From the NCBI RefSeq assembly GCF_030409415.1, contig NZ_JAUFPW010000009.1, forward strand, positions 144,174 to 208,173: a stretch of 64,000 bases of DNA, written 5' to 3'. Origin of the DNA: Pedobacter aquatilis (GTDB lineage Bacteria > Bacteroidota > Bacteroidia > Sphingobacteriales > Sphingobacteriaceae). This document shows, in pieces, positions 25,965 to 34,826 of the stretch; positions within the stretch are counted from its first letter, which is position 1, and every line of letters starts with the position of its first letter. Both the position numbers and the translations under genes were made by a program. The notes beneath the pieces were generated by a model that saw nothing but the letters and a program-made list of their open reading frames with translations, did no database searches and had not been told where the DNA came from.

Positions 25965-26100
25965 TGTTATTTATTTAACAACTAAATGCCGAAAAAAGCA
26001 TCACTTGTTAATTTTGGTGCAATTTAGCCTTTCTTTAGATTTATTCCAAATAAGCGGGTAACAATCGTATGCCTTAAATCAATCCTTGACTGTAAGCTGA

Positions 26101-28860
26101 TTAATTTCGACGACCACCGAAACCGCCACCTCGATTTCCACCGCCGTTACGTTGATCTCGCATCATATTCATATTTTTTCCGCCCATGCGATTAAGTGCG
26201 TATGTAAAAGAAAACATAAAATAACGTTTTAAAACATTGTAGCTTACATCCTGAATGGTGTTATTATTTGCTGTCCTTGTAATGCCTTGATTTTGATTCA
26301 GCAAGTCATTTACCGCCGCCTTAAGTGTTCCGCGGTTTTTAAATAAAAGCTTGCTGATGTAAGAATTTACCAATGTAAAGTGAGTATCGAACCCTTCTCC
26401 TCTACCAGTGTTTTGATTGTAATCTGCATCAATATTAAAACGGATATCGCCTGGAAAAAGATAACTTACACTCACATTCGGACTAAAAGTATAAAATCTT
26501 GTATTTGAATTTGGTTGTACAGAATAAGTAGCTCTGTTAATTGAGCCGTTTATACCTGCAGTTAAATCCAATTTATCTAAGTTAGATACCAATCGATAAC
26601 CGTTGTTTATGCCCCAACTATTAGTTATGTTTTTTAATGTATTAGTAAAATTCACATCACGATCGTAGTTTCCGCCGATATTGATATGAAAGTTTAATTT
26701 ATTTTCTGGCAAAAATGGTAAACTTAAGGAAGATGAAATACTTCCTGAGTAAGTTCCATTTACGTTTACTGGTAAAATAGCAAGTTTACCCTGATCTATT
26801 CCACTTTGAATTAAACTACTACTGTTTGCAATTCTATTTAGCGTTTGAGTTAGATTTAAATTAACAAAAAGCGACCGATTCTTGCCAACCGTAAATGTAT
26901 TATAAGCTATACGAAGATTATTATTGAACTCAGGTTTTAAATCGGGATTACCAACCGGAATACTTTGTGTATTTGTATTATTTGGAATAGGCTGTAATTG
27001 TTGAATGGTTGGCTGATTTGTAGAACCTCTATAATTAATAACCAAACGTTTACTATTACTAAAATTATAGCGATACATTGTCGATGGTGTATAATTGAAT
27101 ACATTTTGCTTTAAGGTAAAGCCTTGCGTTAAATTATCATTTGTACGGTCGGTATTTTGCACAGCCATACCCACGTTCCAGTTAAACTTTTTGCCGTTTC
27201 CGTTAAAACTGAAACCTGCGGTATTGGTTAAAATTGTATTCTCGTAAGAATTGCTGTAGGTTAAATCTAAAATATCATATTGTAACGTTGCCGGATTAAA
27301 GTTGTATGTAAACCTATCGGATGTATTATGATTATACCCATTCTGATAATTCAGCTCCAAATTTAAAGTTTTGGATAATGGTTCGGTATAAACAATCCTC
27401 GTGCTTTGATTGATGGATTCGGTAGTCTGATCGTTAAGCTGATTTGTAATTTTTTGAGTTGTTACTCCTGCATTGGTGGTATTATCTACAATGTTGTTAT
27501 AATTATCAGCATGGTTATTGTTAATGCTGGTATTTAAGTTTAACGAAAGCGTTCTACCTCTGCGTTTAAATTTCCTCCTTAATAAAATATTATTATTTAT
27601 TGATGGTGATGCATTTTTGTTATTTAAAGCTTGCGTTCCATTTGTAGTATAGGTGCTATAATCCCTGGTATAGATACTATTATTCGAACTCTCATTATTA
27701 GTGTAGCTAAGCGTTGGCTGAATTCTTAAAGAGGTTAGCGAATCTATCTTGGTATCAACCATAAAATTTAAGCGATGATTTAATCGATTAGATACATTGT
27801 TCTGATTATTATTAAAAATAGTAGTAATGTCTCCCAGAAGATTCTGCGTAACGCTATTTCTAAGCACAAGATTCTCGGTTTTATTGAAGAAATAGCTGGC
27901 ATTAATTTGAGTTTGATCTGAATAGGTATCTGCAAAATTAAAACCCAAAGCATTTGTTGTTGTAATACCAGTTCCTCTGCCACCTGCACCACCATTACCA
28001 CCTAAACCACCACCAAAGTTCTGCTTATTTACATTATTAAATTGCGCAACCAAACTCATCTGTTGGTCTTGATTAAAGCGATTTAAATTTGCGTTCGCAT
28101 CGTATCTATCATCCGAGCCATAACCAATACTTGTATTACCGAAATAACCGTTTTTCTTATTTTTTCTTGTGGTGATGTTAATAATCTTAGTTCTGGTTCC
28201 ATCATCAACACCTGTAAACTGCGCTTGGTCTGAAAGTTGGTCGATAACTTGTATTTTATCAACCATATCTGCCGGAAGGTTTTTTGTAGCCAATAATGGA
28301 TCATTACCAAAAAACTCCTTTCCATCAACCATAACTTTGGTTATTGTTTCTCCTTGTGCTTTTACGGCTCCAGCTTTATCAACCTCAACACCTGGAAGCT
28401 TTTTTAACAAATCTTCAACAACTGCATTTTCCACCGTTTTAAAAGAACTGGCATTAAATTCAAGCGTATCTTTTTTAACTACGATTGGTGGTACTTCGGC
28501 TTTAATTTCTACCGTTTGTAAATCAATGGCGCTTCCATCTAACACAATATCGCCCAATGCAACATCGCTTTTATCAGCAGAAATAGAAAAATCCTTATTG
28601 TTATTTTTTAATCCAATGAAGGCAGCGTAAATTTTATAATTACCAAACTGCAAATTTTTAAAAGCAAATTTACCATCTGCACTTGTTGTTCCTGAAACTA
28701 CTGTACTTGAATCCTTTAGGTTTTTAATTACGATTGAAGCATAATCTAAAGGCTTTTTATCTTTTGATTGAACGATGCGTCCGCTTACCGTTCCGGATTT
28801 TTGTTGTGCAAATGTTGATAGGCATAAAAAAAGTAAGAGGCAGGTAAAAAATATTTTCAT
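26101..28860 (-). CDS. TonB-receptor-like outer-membrane beta-barrel protein
   Basis: 919 residues from the ATG at 28860, where a signal peptide begins (MKIFFTCLLLFLCLSTFAQ); a 12-residue upstream extension looks non-coding. CarboxypepD_reg-like domain at about 25-115, plug-like segment VEDLLKKLPGVEVDKAG with VDGKEFFGND and LPADMVDKIQVIDQLSDQAQF, then a large barrel. A Gly-rich loop (GGGLGGNGGAGGRG) lies just after the plug and a Gly/Arg tail (GGGNRGGGFGGRRN) ends the protein. It is a close paralogue of 29007-31826, upstream on the same strand, and a more distant one of 780-3617. No SusD partner is present, so it is not a typical SusCD glycan system. Confidence 0.85.
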   Translation of the reverse strand: MKIFFTCLLLFLCLSTFAQQKSGTVSGRIVQSKDKKPLDYASIVIKNLKDSSTVVSGTTSADGKFAFKNLQFGNYKIYAAFIGLKNNNKDFSISADKSDVALGDIVLDGSAIDLQTVEIKAEVPPIVVKKDTLEFNASSFKTVENAVVEDLLKKLPGVEVDKAGAVKAQGETITKVMVDGKEFFGNDPLLATKNLPADMVDKIQVIDQLSDQAQFTGVDDGTRTKIINITTRKNKKNGYFGNTSIGYGSDDRYDANANLNRFNQDQQMSLVAQFNNVNKQNFGGGLGGNGGAGGRGTGITTTNALGFNFADTYSDQTQINASYFFNKTENLVLRNSVTQNLLGDITTIFNNNQNNVSNRLNHRLNFMVDTKIDSLTSLRIQPTLSYTNNESSNNSIYTRDYSTYTTNGTQALNNKNASPSINNNILLRRKFKRRGRTLSLNLNTSINNNHADNYNNIVDNTTNAGVTTQKITNQLNDQTTESINQSTRIVYTEPLSKTLNLELNYQNGYNHNTSDRFTYNFNPATLQYDILDLTYSNSYENTILTNTAGFSFNGNGKKFNWNVGMAVQNTDRTNDNLTQGFTLKQNVFNYTPSTMYRYNFSNSKRLVINYRGSTNQPTIQQLQPIPNNTNTQSIPVGNPDLKPEFNNNLRIAYNTFTVGKNRSLFVNLNLTQTLNRIANSSSLIQSGIDQGKLAILPVNVNGTYSGSISSSLSLPFLPENKLNFHINIGGNYDRDVNFTNTLKNITNSWGINNGYRLVSNLDKLDLTAGINGSINRATYSVQPNSNTRFYTFSPNVSVSYLFPGDIRFNIDADYNQNTGRGEGFDTHFTLVNSYISKLLFKNRGTLKAAVNDLLNQNQGITRTANNNTIQDVSYNVLKRYFMFSFTYALNRMGGKNMNMMRDQRNGGGNRGGGFGGRRN

Positions 28861-28943
28861 TTGGTTAACGAGTAGTTGTGTGTTATTGACTGCCAACCTA
28901 CCAAAAGGTTTGTTTTACAAAAAGTAACAAATGGAATACAAAT

Positions 28944-28973
28944 AAAGCCTACCATTTAAAATGATAGGCCTTT
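28944..28973 (-). terminator. hairpin terminator between the two barrel genes
   Basis: AAAGCCTACCATTT (28944-28957) pairs with AAATGATAGGCCTTT (28958-28972) with small bulges, and A/T-rich flanks on both sides. It lies just past the 29007 stop and probably ends that transcript. Confidence 0.65.
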
Positions 28974-29006
28974 AAAGAATTTATTAATGCGAAATAACTG
29001 TCTTTA

Positions 29007-31826
29007 CTAAAATCTCATACGTGGAGCACCACCGCCCATTCCAGGCATTTGCACATCATTACCGATATTTCTACCACCAATACGTGTTAGTGAATATGTA
29101 AACGAGAACATGTAATAACGTTTTAATACATTATAATTTAAATCGGTAATTGTATTTGCAGTTGCTGTACGACTAATCCCTTGGTTTTGGTTTAAAGCAT
29201 CGTTAACAGATAATTTAAATGTACCACGGTTTTTGAAAAACTGGCGACTAACATAAGCATTAACCAAAGTAAAATCGGTATTGAAGCCTTCTCCTCTACC
29301 TGTGTTTTTCATATAATCTAAATCAACGGCTAAACGAATATTTCCTGGGAATAAATAAGAAACATCAAAACTTGGGTTTAAAGTAAAGAACCTTGTATTT
29401 GAGTTTGGCGTTGCAGAGTAGGTTGCTCTTGTAACTGTACCGCCAATTCCTGCGGTTAAATCAAGTTTATCTAAGTTGGTTACAAACCTGTAATTATTGG
29501 TTAAACTCCAGTTGTTGGTAATGTTATCTATACCACTTGTAATGTTTGTACCTCTAGAAAAATTTCCACCCAAAGTTGCATTTAAGTTTAATTTATTGTT
29601 AGGAAGAATTGGCTGACCTAAAACCACATTTGCATTACCGCTATAATTTCCATCAACATTTATAAAAGTTGAGGCAATTTTACCATAGTTAATATCTGCT
29701 GGATTTGTAATAACCGATTGACTTGAAGCAAATGCATTAAACGTTTGTGTTAAGTTTAAAAACACGGCGAAGAAACGCATTTTCGCGAAAGCAAAATTAT
29801 TATAACGAACACTTAATGTATTGTTAAATGCAGGTTTTAAATCTGGGTTACCTAAAATCACAGATTGTGTATTTGTATTATCCGGAATTGGTTGAATTTG
29901 GTCAATGGTTGGTTGCTGCGTTGTACCTCTGTAGTTTATAAATAATCTTTTACTATTGCTAAAATTATACCTAAACTGCGCAGATGGTGTAAGGTTGATA
30001 AAGTTTTGGGTAAATACCACACCAGTAGTCAAGTTAGTATTCTCTCTGTTGGTTTGTTGTCCGGCAACACCAATATTCCAATTGTATTTTTTCTGTGTTA
30101 CAGTATAACTCACACCAGCAGCATTTGTTAACGTCTGGTTTTCAAAATGATTGGAATAGGTATTATCCACCAAATCAAAATTACCCGTTGCTGTATTAAA
30201 ATTGAAAATATTTCTATCTGATGTACTGTTGATGATACCGTTTTGATAGTTCAATTCTAAGCTGGTTGTTTTGGATAAGGGCTCGGTATATACAACTCTT
30301 GTTGTATTGCTGATATTGCTGCTACTTAAATCATTTAGCTGATTTGTTAGCTTTTGTGTTGTAGCACCATTAATTGTACTATTTTCTAAAATATAGTTAA
30401 TGTTGTCAGAATCGCTATCGTTAATTGATGTATTAATGTTTAAAGATAACGTACGACCTCTACGCTTAAACTTTTTACGAACCAATATATTGTTGGTGAT
30501 AACAGGCGTTGAATTATCTGTTGTGAAATTCTGATTACCTACCGTATTTGTAATTCCGCTAGCGATAACATTATTTCTATTATAATTTTGAAGACTTAAT
30601 CCGCTATTTTCGGTGTAAGCAACATTTGGTTGAATTTTGATACTTGTAGTAGAATCTAGTTTTGTATCAATCATAAAATTAAATCTATGATTCGTTCTAT
30701 CGCTATTACTGTTTAAATAATTGTTTACATTCTGAGAAGAATTACCTAGCAAAGTTTGTGTATTACTGGTTTGCTCATTAAATACAGAAGCTTTATTAAA
30801 GAAGTAACTTCCTTGAATTTGCGTACCATCTTTATAAGTATCGCCAAAGTTTAAACCCGCAGCATTTGTAGTGGTGATACCCCCGCCGCCTGATGTTGTA
30901 TTACCACCGCCGCCGCCAAAACCACGACCGCCGTTTCCACCGCCACCAAATCCATTACCCTGACCGCCGCCGCCGCCAAAGTTTTGCTTGTTTACATTAT
31001 TAAATTGCCCGATAAAACTGAATTGCTGGTCGTTATCGAATTTATTTACATTCAAGCTAGCATCGTAACGGTCGTTTGTTCCGTAACCTACTGTACTATT
31101 TCCAAAGTAACCCTTTTTCATGCCACTTTTGGTCGTAATATTTAAGATTTTACTACGTGTACCATCATCAACACCTGTAAATTGTGCTTGCTCAGACAGT
31201 TCATCAATAACCTGAATTTTATCGACCATATCCGCAGGTAGGTTTTTTGTCGCCAATAATGGGTCGCTACCGAAAAACTCTTTACCATCTACCTTCACAC
31301 GTGTTACCGTTTCGCCACCAGCTTTAATGCTTCCGTCTTTAGCAACTTCCACACCCGGAAGTTTCTTTAAAACATCTTCTACAACTGCGTTTTCCCTAAC
31401 CTTAACCGACTTTGCATCGTATTCTAAAGTATCTTTTTTAACCACAACGGTTGGTACCTGAGCGGTAACGTTTACATCATTAAGGTTTAAGCCATCATCA
31501 TCCATCGCTATATCACCAACATTTACTGCTGCCTTTGCTACAGTAATATTTTTATTGGTTGTTTTTAAACCTAAAAATGCTGCTATAACTCTGTAATTAC
31601 CTGCCGGGATGTTTTTAAAACTGAAAGTTCCATCAGGATTTGATTGACCAGAAGCCACGATAGACGAGTCTTTTAAACTTTTAACTGCAATAGTTGCATA
31701 ATCGACTGGTTTTTTATCTTTCGCATTAATAACGCGACCATTAATTGCCCCGCCATTTTGCGCTTGAGCAAAGTATCCACAAAAAATAAGAACAAGGAAT
31801 ATTGCTCTTCGAACGTAAATTTTCAT
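29007..31826 (-). CDS. TonB-receptor-like outer-membrane beta-barrel protein with Gly-rich loop
   Basis: 939 residues from the ATG at 31826 (signal peptide MKIYVRRAIFLVLIFCGYFAQAQ). CarboxypepD_reg-like domain at about 28-115; plug-like VEDVLKKLPGVEVAKDG, VDGKEFFGSDPLLATKNLPA, DELSEQAQFTGVDDGTRSK; then the barrel. A long Gly-rich insertion of about 35 residues at roughly 285-320, with runs such as NFGGGGGQGNGFGGGG, is predicted to be surface-exposed or periplasmic. It is collinear with 26101-28860, so the pair arose by tandem duplication. Ligand unknown. Confidence 0.85.
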   Translation of the reverse strand: MKIYVRRAIFLVLIFCGYFAQAQNGGAINGRVINAKDKKPVDYATIAVKSLKDSSIVASGQSNPDGTFSFKNIPAGNYRVIAAFLGLKTTNKNITVAKAAVNVGDIAMDDDGLNLNDVNVTAQVPTVVVKKDTLEYDAKSVKVRENAVVEDVLKKLPGVEVAKDGSIKAGGETVTRVKVDGKEFFGSDPLLATKNLPADMVDKIQVIDELSEQAQFTGVDDGTRSKILNITTKSGMKKGYFGNSTVGYGTNDRYDASLNVNKFDNDQQFSFIGQFNNVNKQNFGGGGGQGNGFGGGGNGGRGFGGGGGNTTSGGGGITTTNAAGLNFGDTYKDGTQIQGSYFFNKASVFNEQTSNTQTLLGNSSQNVNNYLNSNSDRTNHRFNFMIDTKLDSTTSIKIQPNVAYTENSGLSLQNYNRNNVIASGITNTVGNQNFTTDNSTPVITNNILVRKKFKRRGRTLSLNINTSINDSDSDNINYILENSTINGATTQKLTNQLNDLSSSNISNTTRVVYTEPLSKTTSLELNYQNGIINSTSDRNIFNFNTATGNFDLVDNTYSNHFENQTLTNAAGVSYTVTQKKYNWNIGVAGQQTNRENTNLTTGVVFTQNFINLTPSAQFRYNFSNSKRLFINYRGTTQQPTIDQIQPIPDNTNTQSVILGNPDLKPAFNNTLSVRYNNFAFAKMRFFAVFLNLTQTFNAFASSQSVITNPADINYGKIASTFINVDGNYSGNANVVLGQPILPNNKLNLNATLGGNFSRGTNITSGIDNITNNWSLTNNYRFVTNLDKLDLTAGIGGTVTRATYSATPNSNTRFFTLNPSFDVSYLFPGNIRLAVDLDYMKNTGRGEGFNTDFTLVNAYVSRQFFKNRGTFKLSVNDALNQNQGISRTATANTITDLNYNVLKRYYMFSFTYSLTRIGGRNIGNDVQMPGMGGGAPRMRF

Positions 31827-31933
31827 CAAAATTTGAATATAATTAATACAAAACTATGCTATCAGACTAAGGGATTGCTGAAAGGTTTGTTAAGGTGTGT
31901 TAAAAACAAGGTAACATTTTAAATACAGCAACA

Positions 31934-32044
31934 ATGGAGCATGCCAAACTGCGATTTAGAATGTTATTTATTTTGGGATGGGTAGGACTTATAATACACT
32001 TTAGGGCAATTGCAACCCTTTTTGAAGATGCTGCAACTACTTAA
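31934..32044 (+). CDS. possible small membrane protein (36 residues)
   Basis: ATG 31934 to TAA 32044 encodes MEHAKLRFRMLFILGWVGL followed by IIHFRAIATLFEDAATT. It has a positively charged start, one hydrophobic helix (about 10-23) and an acidic end, a typical plan for a bacterial small membrane protein. It lies alone in the gap between the barrel gene promoter and the VanZ-like gene, on the opposite strand. No promoter is clear. It could be a chance frame. Confidence 0.4.
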   Translation: MEHAKLRFRMLFILGWVGLIIHFRAIATLFEDAATT

Positions 32045-32072
32045 GGTTAATACAATTAATAAACAGATTAAA

Positions 32073-32492
32073 CTAATTGGTTTTTTCATTAAAATTTAAT
32101 TTATGTAACAAAACATAACTAAATACTGCCATAAAACAGCCTAACATATCGCATGTAAAATCCCACCATTCGGCAGAGCGATAAGTAAACACTTTCCATT
32201 GCAATAACTCAATACCGCCACCAATTATTGCATTTATCAGTATTATTTTAAAAATTGTTAAGGTTCTGAAACCAAAGCTATGCTGATAATTGATTTTTCC
32301 ATAAAATAACAGAACTGATAAAATGTAAAAGAAACCCAGATGAGCCATTTTATCAAATCCGATAAAGAAAAAACTAGAGCCTTCTTTCTCAGGCAGATGA
32401 ATATTACAAAGCACCAAAGTCACAGCTGTCCATAAAATGGCCCATTTCTGTGTTTTTAGTGCTTTGAACAATGTTGTAGAATTAGGCACCAA
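32073..32492 (-). CDS. VanZ-like family membrane protein
   Basis: 139 residues, four predicted transmembrane helices (about 17-33, 50-65, 77-93, 108-132). The family motif is visible: [27 protein letters not shown], and [14 protein letters not shown]. VanZ in enterococci gives low teicoplanin resistance, but most relatives have no known role. It starts with TTG/GTG inside the last codons of gcvH (11-bp overlap), so it is translationally coupled to gcvH. Confidence 0.85.
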   Translation of the reverse strand: MVPNSTTLFKALKTQKWAILWTAVTLVLCNIHLPEKEGSSFFFIGFDKMAHLGFFYILSVLLFYGKINYQHSFGFRTLTIFKIILINAIIGGGIELLQWKVFTYRSAEWWDFTCDMLGCFMAVFSYVLLHKLNFNEKTN

Positions 32493-32862
32493 CTAATGCT
32501 TGATAAGCTTCAGCAGTAAGTAGTGCATCTACATCAGCAGCGTTTGATAATGAAACTTTCACCATCCAGCCTTTACCATATGGGTCAGAATTTACCAATT
32601 CAGGATTATCGTTTAATTCAGCATTAATTTCTAAAACTGTACCAGCAATCGGCATAAATAAATCAGAAACAGTTTTAACAGCTTCTACAGTACCAAAAAC
32701 TTCTTCAGCAGCTACTTCAGTACCAACGCTATTGATATCTACATAAACGATATCGCCTAGTTCACGCTGTGCAAAATCAGTAATACCGATATAAGCTTCG
32801 TTTCCTTCTACTTTAACCCATTCGTGGTCTTTAGTATATTTTAATTCTGATGGAAAATTCAT
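32482..32862 (-). CDS. gcvH: glycine cleavage system H protein
   Basis: 126 residues, normal length. Lipoyl domain with lipoylation lysine K63 in [36 protein letters not shown] at the N-terminus. It shuttles the aminomethyl group between P, T and L proteins. The first six codons coincide with the core of an integrative element to the right, whose end supplies the current gcvH promoter (TACTTTTG box at 32972-32965). gcvP and gcvT are not in the window. Confidence 0.96.
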   Translation of the reverse strand: MNFPSELKYTKDHEWVKVEGNEAYIGITDFAQRELGDIVYVDINSVGTEVAAEEVFGTVEAVKTVSDLFMPIAGTVLEINAELNDNPELVNSDPYGKGWMVKVSLSNAADVDALLTAEAYQALVGA

Positions 32863-32863
32863 T
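32845..32863. repeat. attachment-site core, left copy (in gcvH codons 1-6)
   Basis: TTCTGATGGAAAATTCATT is identical to 38744-38762. On the minus strand it is the gcvH start ATG AAT TTT CCA TCA GAA plus flanking base. The homology continues rightwards, diverged, for about 140 bp at both ends. Confidence 0.75.
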
Positions 32864-32914
32864 TGTTTGTAATTATTTGTTTATCAATAAGTTATGTTTC
32901 CTATTTTTTATGTG

Positions 32915-32936
32915 TTGCACACATAATTGCAAACAT
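32915..32936. repeat. arm-type motif, left end of the element
   Basis: Matches 38609-38630 in 21 of 22 positions (TTGCACACA then AATTGCAAACAT). It interrupts the otherwise alignable gcvH leader, which suggests it came with the element. Confidence 0.6.
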
Positions 32937-32964
32937 TTTAAATCCTTAAGAGGTTTGCTAGGTT

Positions 32965-32995
32965 CAAAAGTACAATTTAGTTTTGCTTTTAGCAA
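32965..32995 (-). promoter_or_regulatory. gcvH promoter (element-borne copy)
   Basis: On the minus strand TTG (32995-32993), 20-bp spacer, TACTTTTG (32972-32965). The same arrangement exists at 38851-38881 at the other end, with identical spacing. Confidence 0.7.
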
Positions 32996-33014
32996 TTGTA
33001 GTATAGGTAACATT

Positions 33015-33221
33015 TTATTGAGCATCCACCGCGCCATCTTCCAGCCATTTGACTAAATCTGACTTTCGGAAATAAAGCTTACCCATTTTTTTAATGTGAG
33101 GTATTGTTTTGCGATGCGTCATAATCTGAAAAGCACCTCGAGTAGAACTTAAGAAAGCTGCAGCTGCTTCAATTTTAAGATACGATTCTTCTACATTAGC
33201 ATTATTCTCCAAATTAACCAA
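33015..33221 (-). CDS. helix-turn-helix (excisionase-like) DNA-binding protein
   Basis: At least 68 residues: IEAAAAFLSSTRGAFQIMTH then IPHIKKMGKLYFRKSDLVKWLE, the HTH_17/MerR-like layout of Bacteroidota excisionase-type proteins. The conservative start is TTG 33221, but the frame stays coding-like further upstream as IENSFEIIIARLDQIDERLV, which fits the usual MENPFEILEQRL-type N-terminus. The codon at the expected start is ATT (33275-33273), 8 bp after the stop of the upstream gene. Either ATT is used as start or the ATG has mutated. Likely a directionality factor or regulator of the element. Confidence 0.75.
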   Translation of the reverse strand: MVNLENNANVEESYLKIEAAAAFLSSTRGAFQIMTHRKTIPHIKKMGKLYFRKSDLVKWLEDGAVDAQ

Positions 33222-33283
33222 ACGCTCATCAATCTGATCAAGCCTAGCAATTATTATTTCAAAAGAATTCTCAATATCGTAAC

Positions 33284-33508
33284 TTAAGCAGCTTTAGACT
33301 TAAGGGCCAGAGCATTAATCCTGGATAAAATAAATGGAGCGATGTTGCAGTTATCTTCAGGAACAAACATACCATCCAGCTCTACCAGATGGCCTTTATT
33401 AATTCCATCAACGAAGATTTGGCATTTTACAATATCAGCTTGGATCTTAGTTAGGACAATGACTTCGCTATTTAAAAATAAAATTCTGGTTTTGCTTTTA
33501 GTAAACAT
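33284..33508 (-). CDS. hypothetical protein of the element
   Basis: 74 residues with no recognised domain. It has a basic start (MFTKSKTRILFL), a predicted beta-rich centre (VIVLTKIQADIVKCQIFVDG) and an alanine/lysine end. It lies just upstream of the HTH gene and is probably co-transcribed with it (8-bp gap to the ATT start). The 15-bp palindrome at 33616-33630 lies about 110 bp upstream and may control it. Confidence 0.5.
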   Translation of the reverse strand: MFTKSKTRILFLNSEVIVLTKIQADIVKCQIFVDGINKGHLVELDGMFVPEDNCNIAPFILSRINALALKSKAA

Positions 33509-33978
33509 AGTTCAGGTTGATAGGTTGCCAATCTTTTACAAGATGCATACCATTTTCAGCCTTGATTATATTTAAGTCATTCGCTTAAAGAATAATGTTG
33601 CCCCAAGCTTAGATAGTGTACAATGTACACAACCCAAAGGAGTGGTTTTGCATTCACGATCTCCCCCGCCTGTGTCAAGACCGGCGACAATTCAAATCAT
33701 GTCAGCATTTGTCAGCATCTAACCATAATATTTAATAACAATCTTGGCTTGAATGTCAACTTTTGACAAGTTGTATTTTCTGATTTTATGTAAACAAATG
33801 TCAACATTTGTCAACATGGATGGTCCATCCCCAGCGCACATAATTGACCGTAGTAAAATCTTCAACACACTAGAAATTGAGGTTTTATGTCAAGTTTTGA
33901 CAAGTTTTCGAAGGACTTCAGCAGGAGGCCGCAGCAAACAATTGTTGAAAGTAGGTAACGTTTAGTAAGGTTTTACTA
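33509..33978. promoter_or_regulatory. control region with repeated TGTCAA motifs and palindromes
   Basis: No convincing gene. Perfect palindrome GTGTACAATGTACAC at 33616-33630. Two palindromes TGTCAA-nnn-TTGACA at 33754-33768 and 33888-33902. Two direct repeats: ATGTCAGCATTTGTCAGCAT at 33699-33718 and ATGTCAACATTTGTCAACAT at 33798-33817. Palindrome GGATGGTCCATCC at 33818-33830. The array looks like multiple operators or iterons for a protein of the element. A 70-codon frame crossing it at 33753-33965 is judged spurious. Confidence 0.55.
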
Positions 33979-34581
33979 TTAAAAACTACCAGTTATCAGC
34001 AGCCTTTCAACATCTTCATGAGTTATTCTATCAACCCGGCTTTTCCAAATTAATAGCTTTTTGTACTTCTTAGTAATGCTTCCTTTATAAAACTTCTTCA
34101 AATGTTTTTCGCTAAGCTGTTTATAAACATCATTAGGTCCGAGAAGATAACCAAATAGCTTATCCATATCCCATGATTTATGAGATAAGGTCTGTGTTCT
34201 ATAAATACCATCAATAGCGGACTGATGGATAAAAACTCTGCCATTGAAATAAAGCTTTCTCGCAAGCTTATCAGTTTGCGGGCATACGAAATACCATATT
34301 AAACCACCATTAGCAAGGTTGGACTTCTTTGATACAACGTCAATAAAATAATTTATAGGTTCGCCATTGCATGTGTAGATCAATTCAACTAGGCCAGTTC
34401 CGGCAGCAATACTCTTGAGACTATGGACACCAACCTTTGCACGCATTTTGAAGTTTTCACTCCAAACTAAATTCCCTTTGGCTTGCTTGCCAGGATCAAT
34501 ATATCCTCCTTCAATAAGCCTGGACATATTTAACCGTTTTACATCATCAAAAATCGTTCGGCCTTGAGTGGGATATGGCAT
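33979..34581 (-). CDS. hypothetical protein with FVCPQT...LYF motif
   Basis: 200 residues. I do not recognise a characterised family. Notable is WYFVCPQTDKLARKLYFNGR, reminiscent of element-borne proteins that carry VCPxxGxxCRKLY; the second cysteine of that motif is absent here. An N-terminal section resembles a short DNA-binding region (FDDVKRLNMSRLIEGGYI), and the C-terminus is basic (KKFYKGSITKKYKKLLIW). It is soluble, with no signal peptide. It ends beside the TGTCAA array, transcribed towards it. Confidence 0.6.
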   Translation of the reverse strand: MPYPTQGRTIFDDVKRLNMSRLIEGGYIDPGKQAKGNLVWSENFKMRAKVGVHSLKSIAAGTGLVELIYTCNGEPINYFIDVVSKKSNLANGGLIWYFVCPQTDKLARKLYFNGRVFIHQSAIDGIYRTQTLSHKSWDMDKLFGYLLGPNDVYKQLSEKHLKKFYKGSITKKYKKLLIWKSRVDRITHEDVERLLITGSF

Positions 34582-34826
34582 AAATTGAAATATTTTTTTT
34601 CAAATGAAGCCTAAATAATTAAGGAATTTTAACTTTATCTTCAATGTAGCTGCGGTGGTAATACTTTGATATGGGCGGGTTATTGATAATATCTCAGGTT
34701 TTATGAAGCTTTCTTTACTAATTACCAAAATATCCCCCTTTTTTTGTGTTGGACTGTGTGGGATTTTCGCCTGTTATTCGCCCGTTAAAAGTGCAGTTTA
34801 TGCATGTATTTTGCCTGTTAAATGTA

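Noticed and set aside
32850..33056. 68-codon plus-strand frame at the left end of the element
   Set aside because: It overlaps the gcvH start, promoter and arm motif and has no protein-like features.
33600..33910. Possible CRISPR array
   Set aside because: Repeats are short palindromes with irregular spacing and no cas genes are near.
33753..33965. 70-codon plus-strand frame
   Set aside because: It runs through the TGTCAA repeats and has no family-like features.
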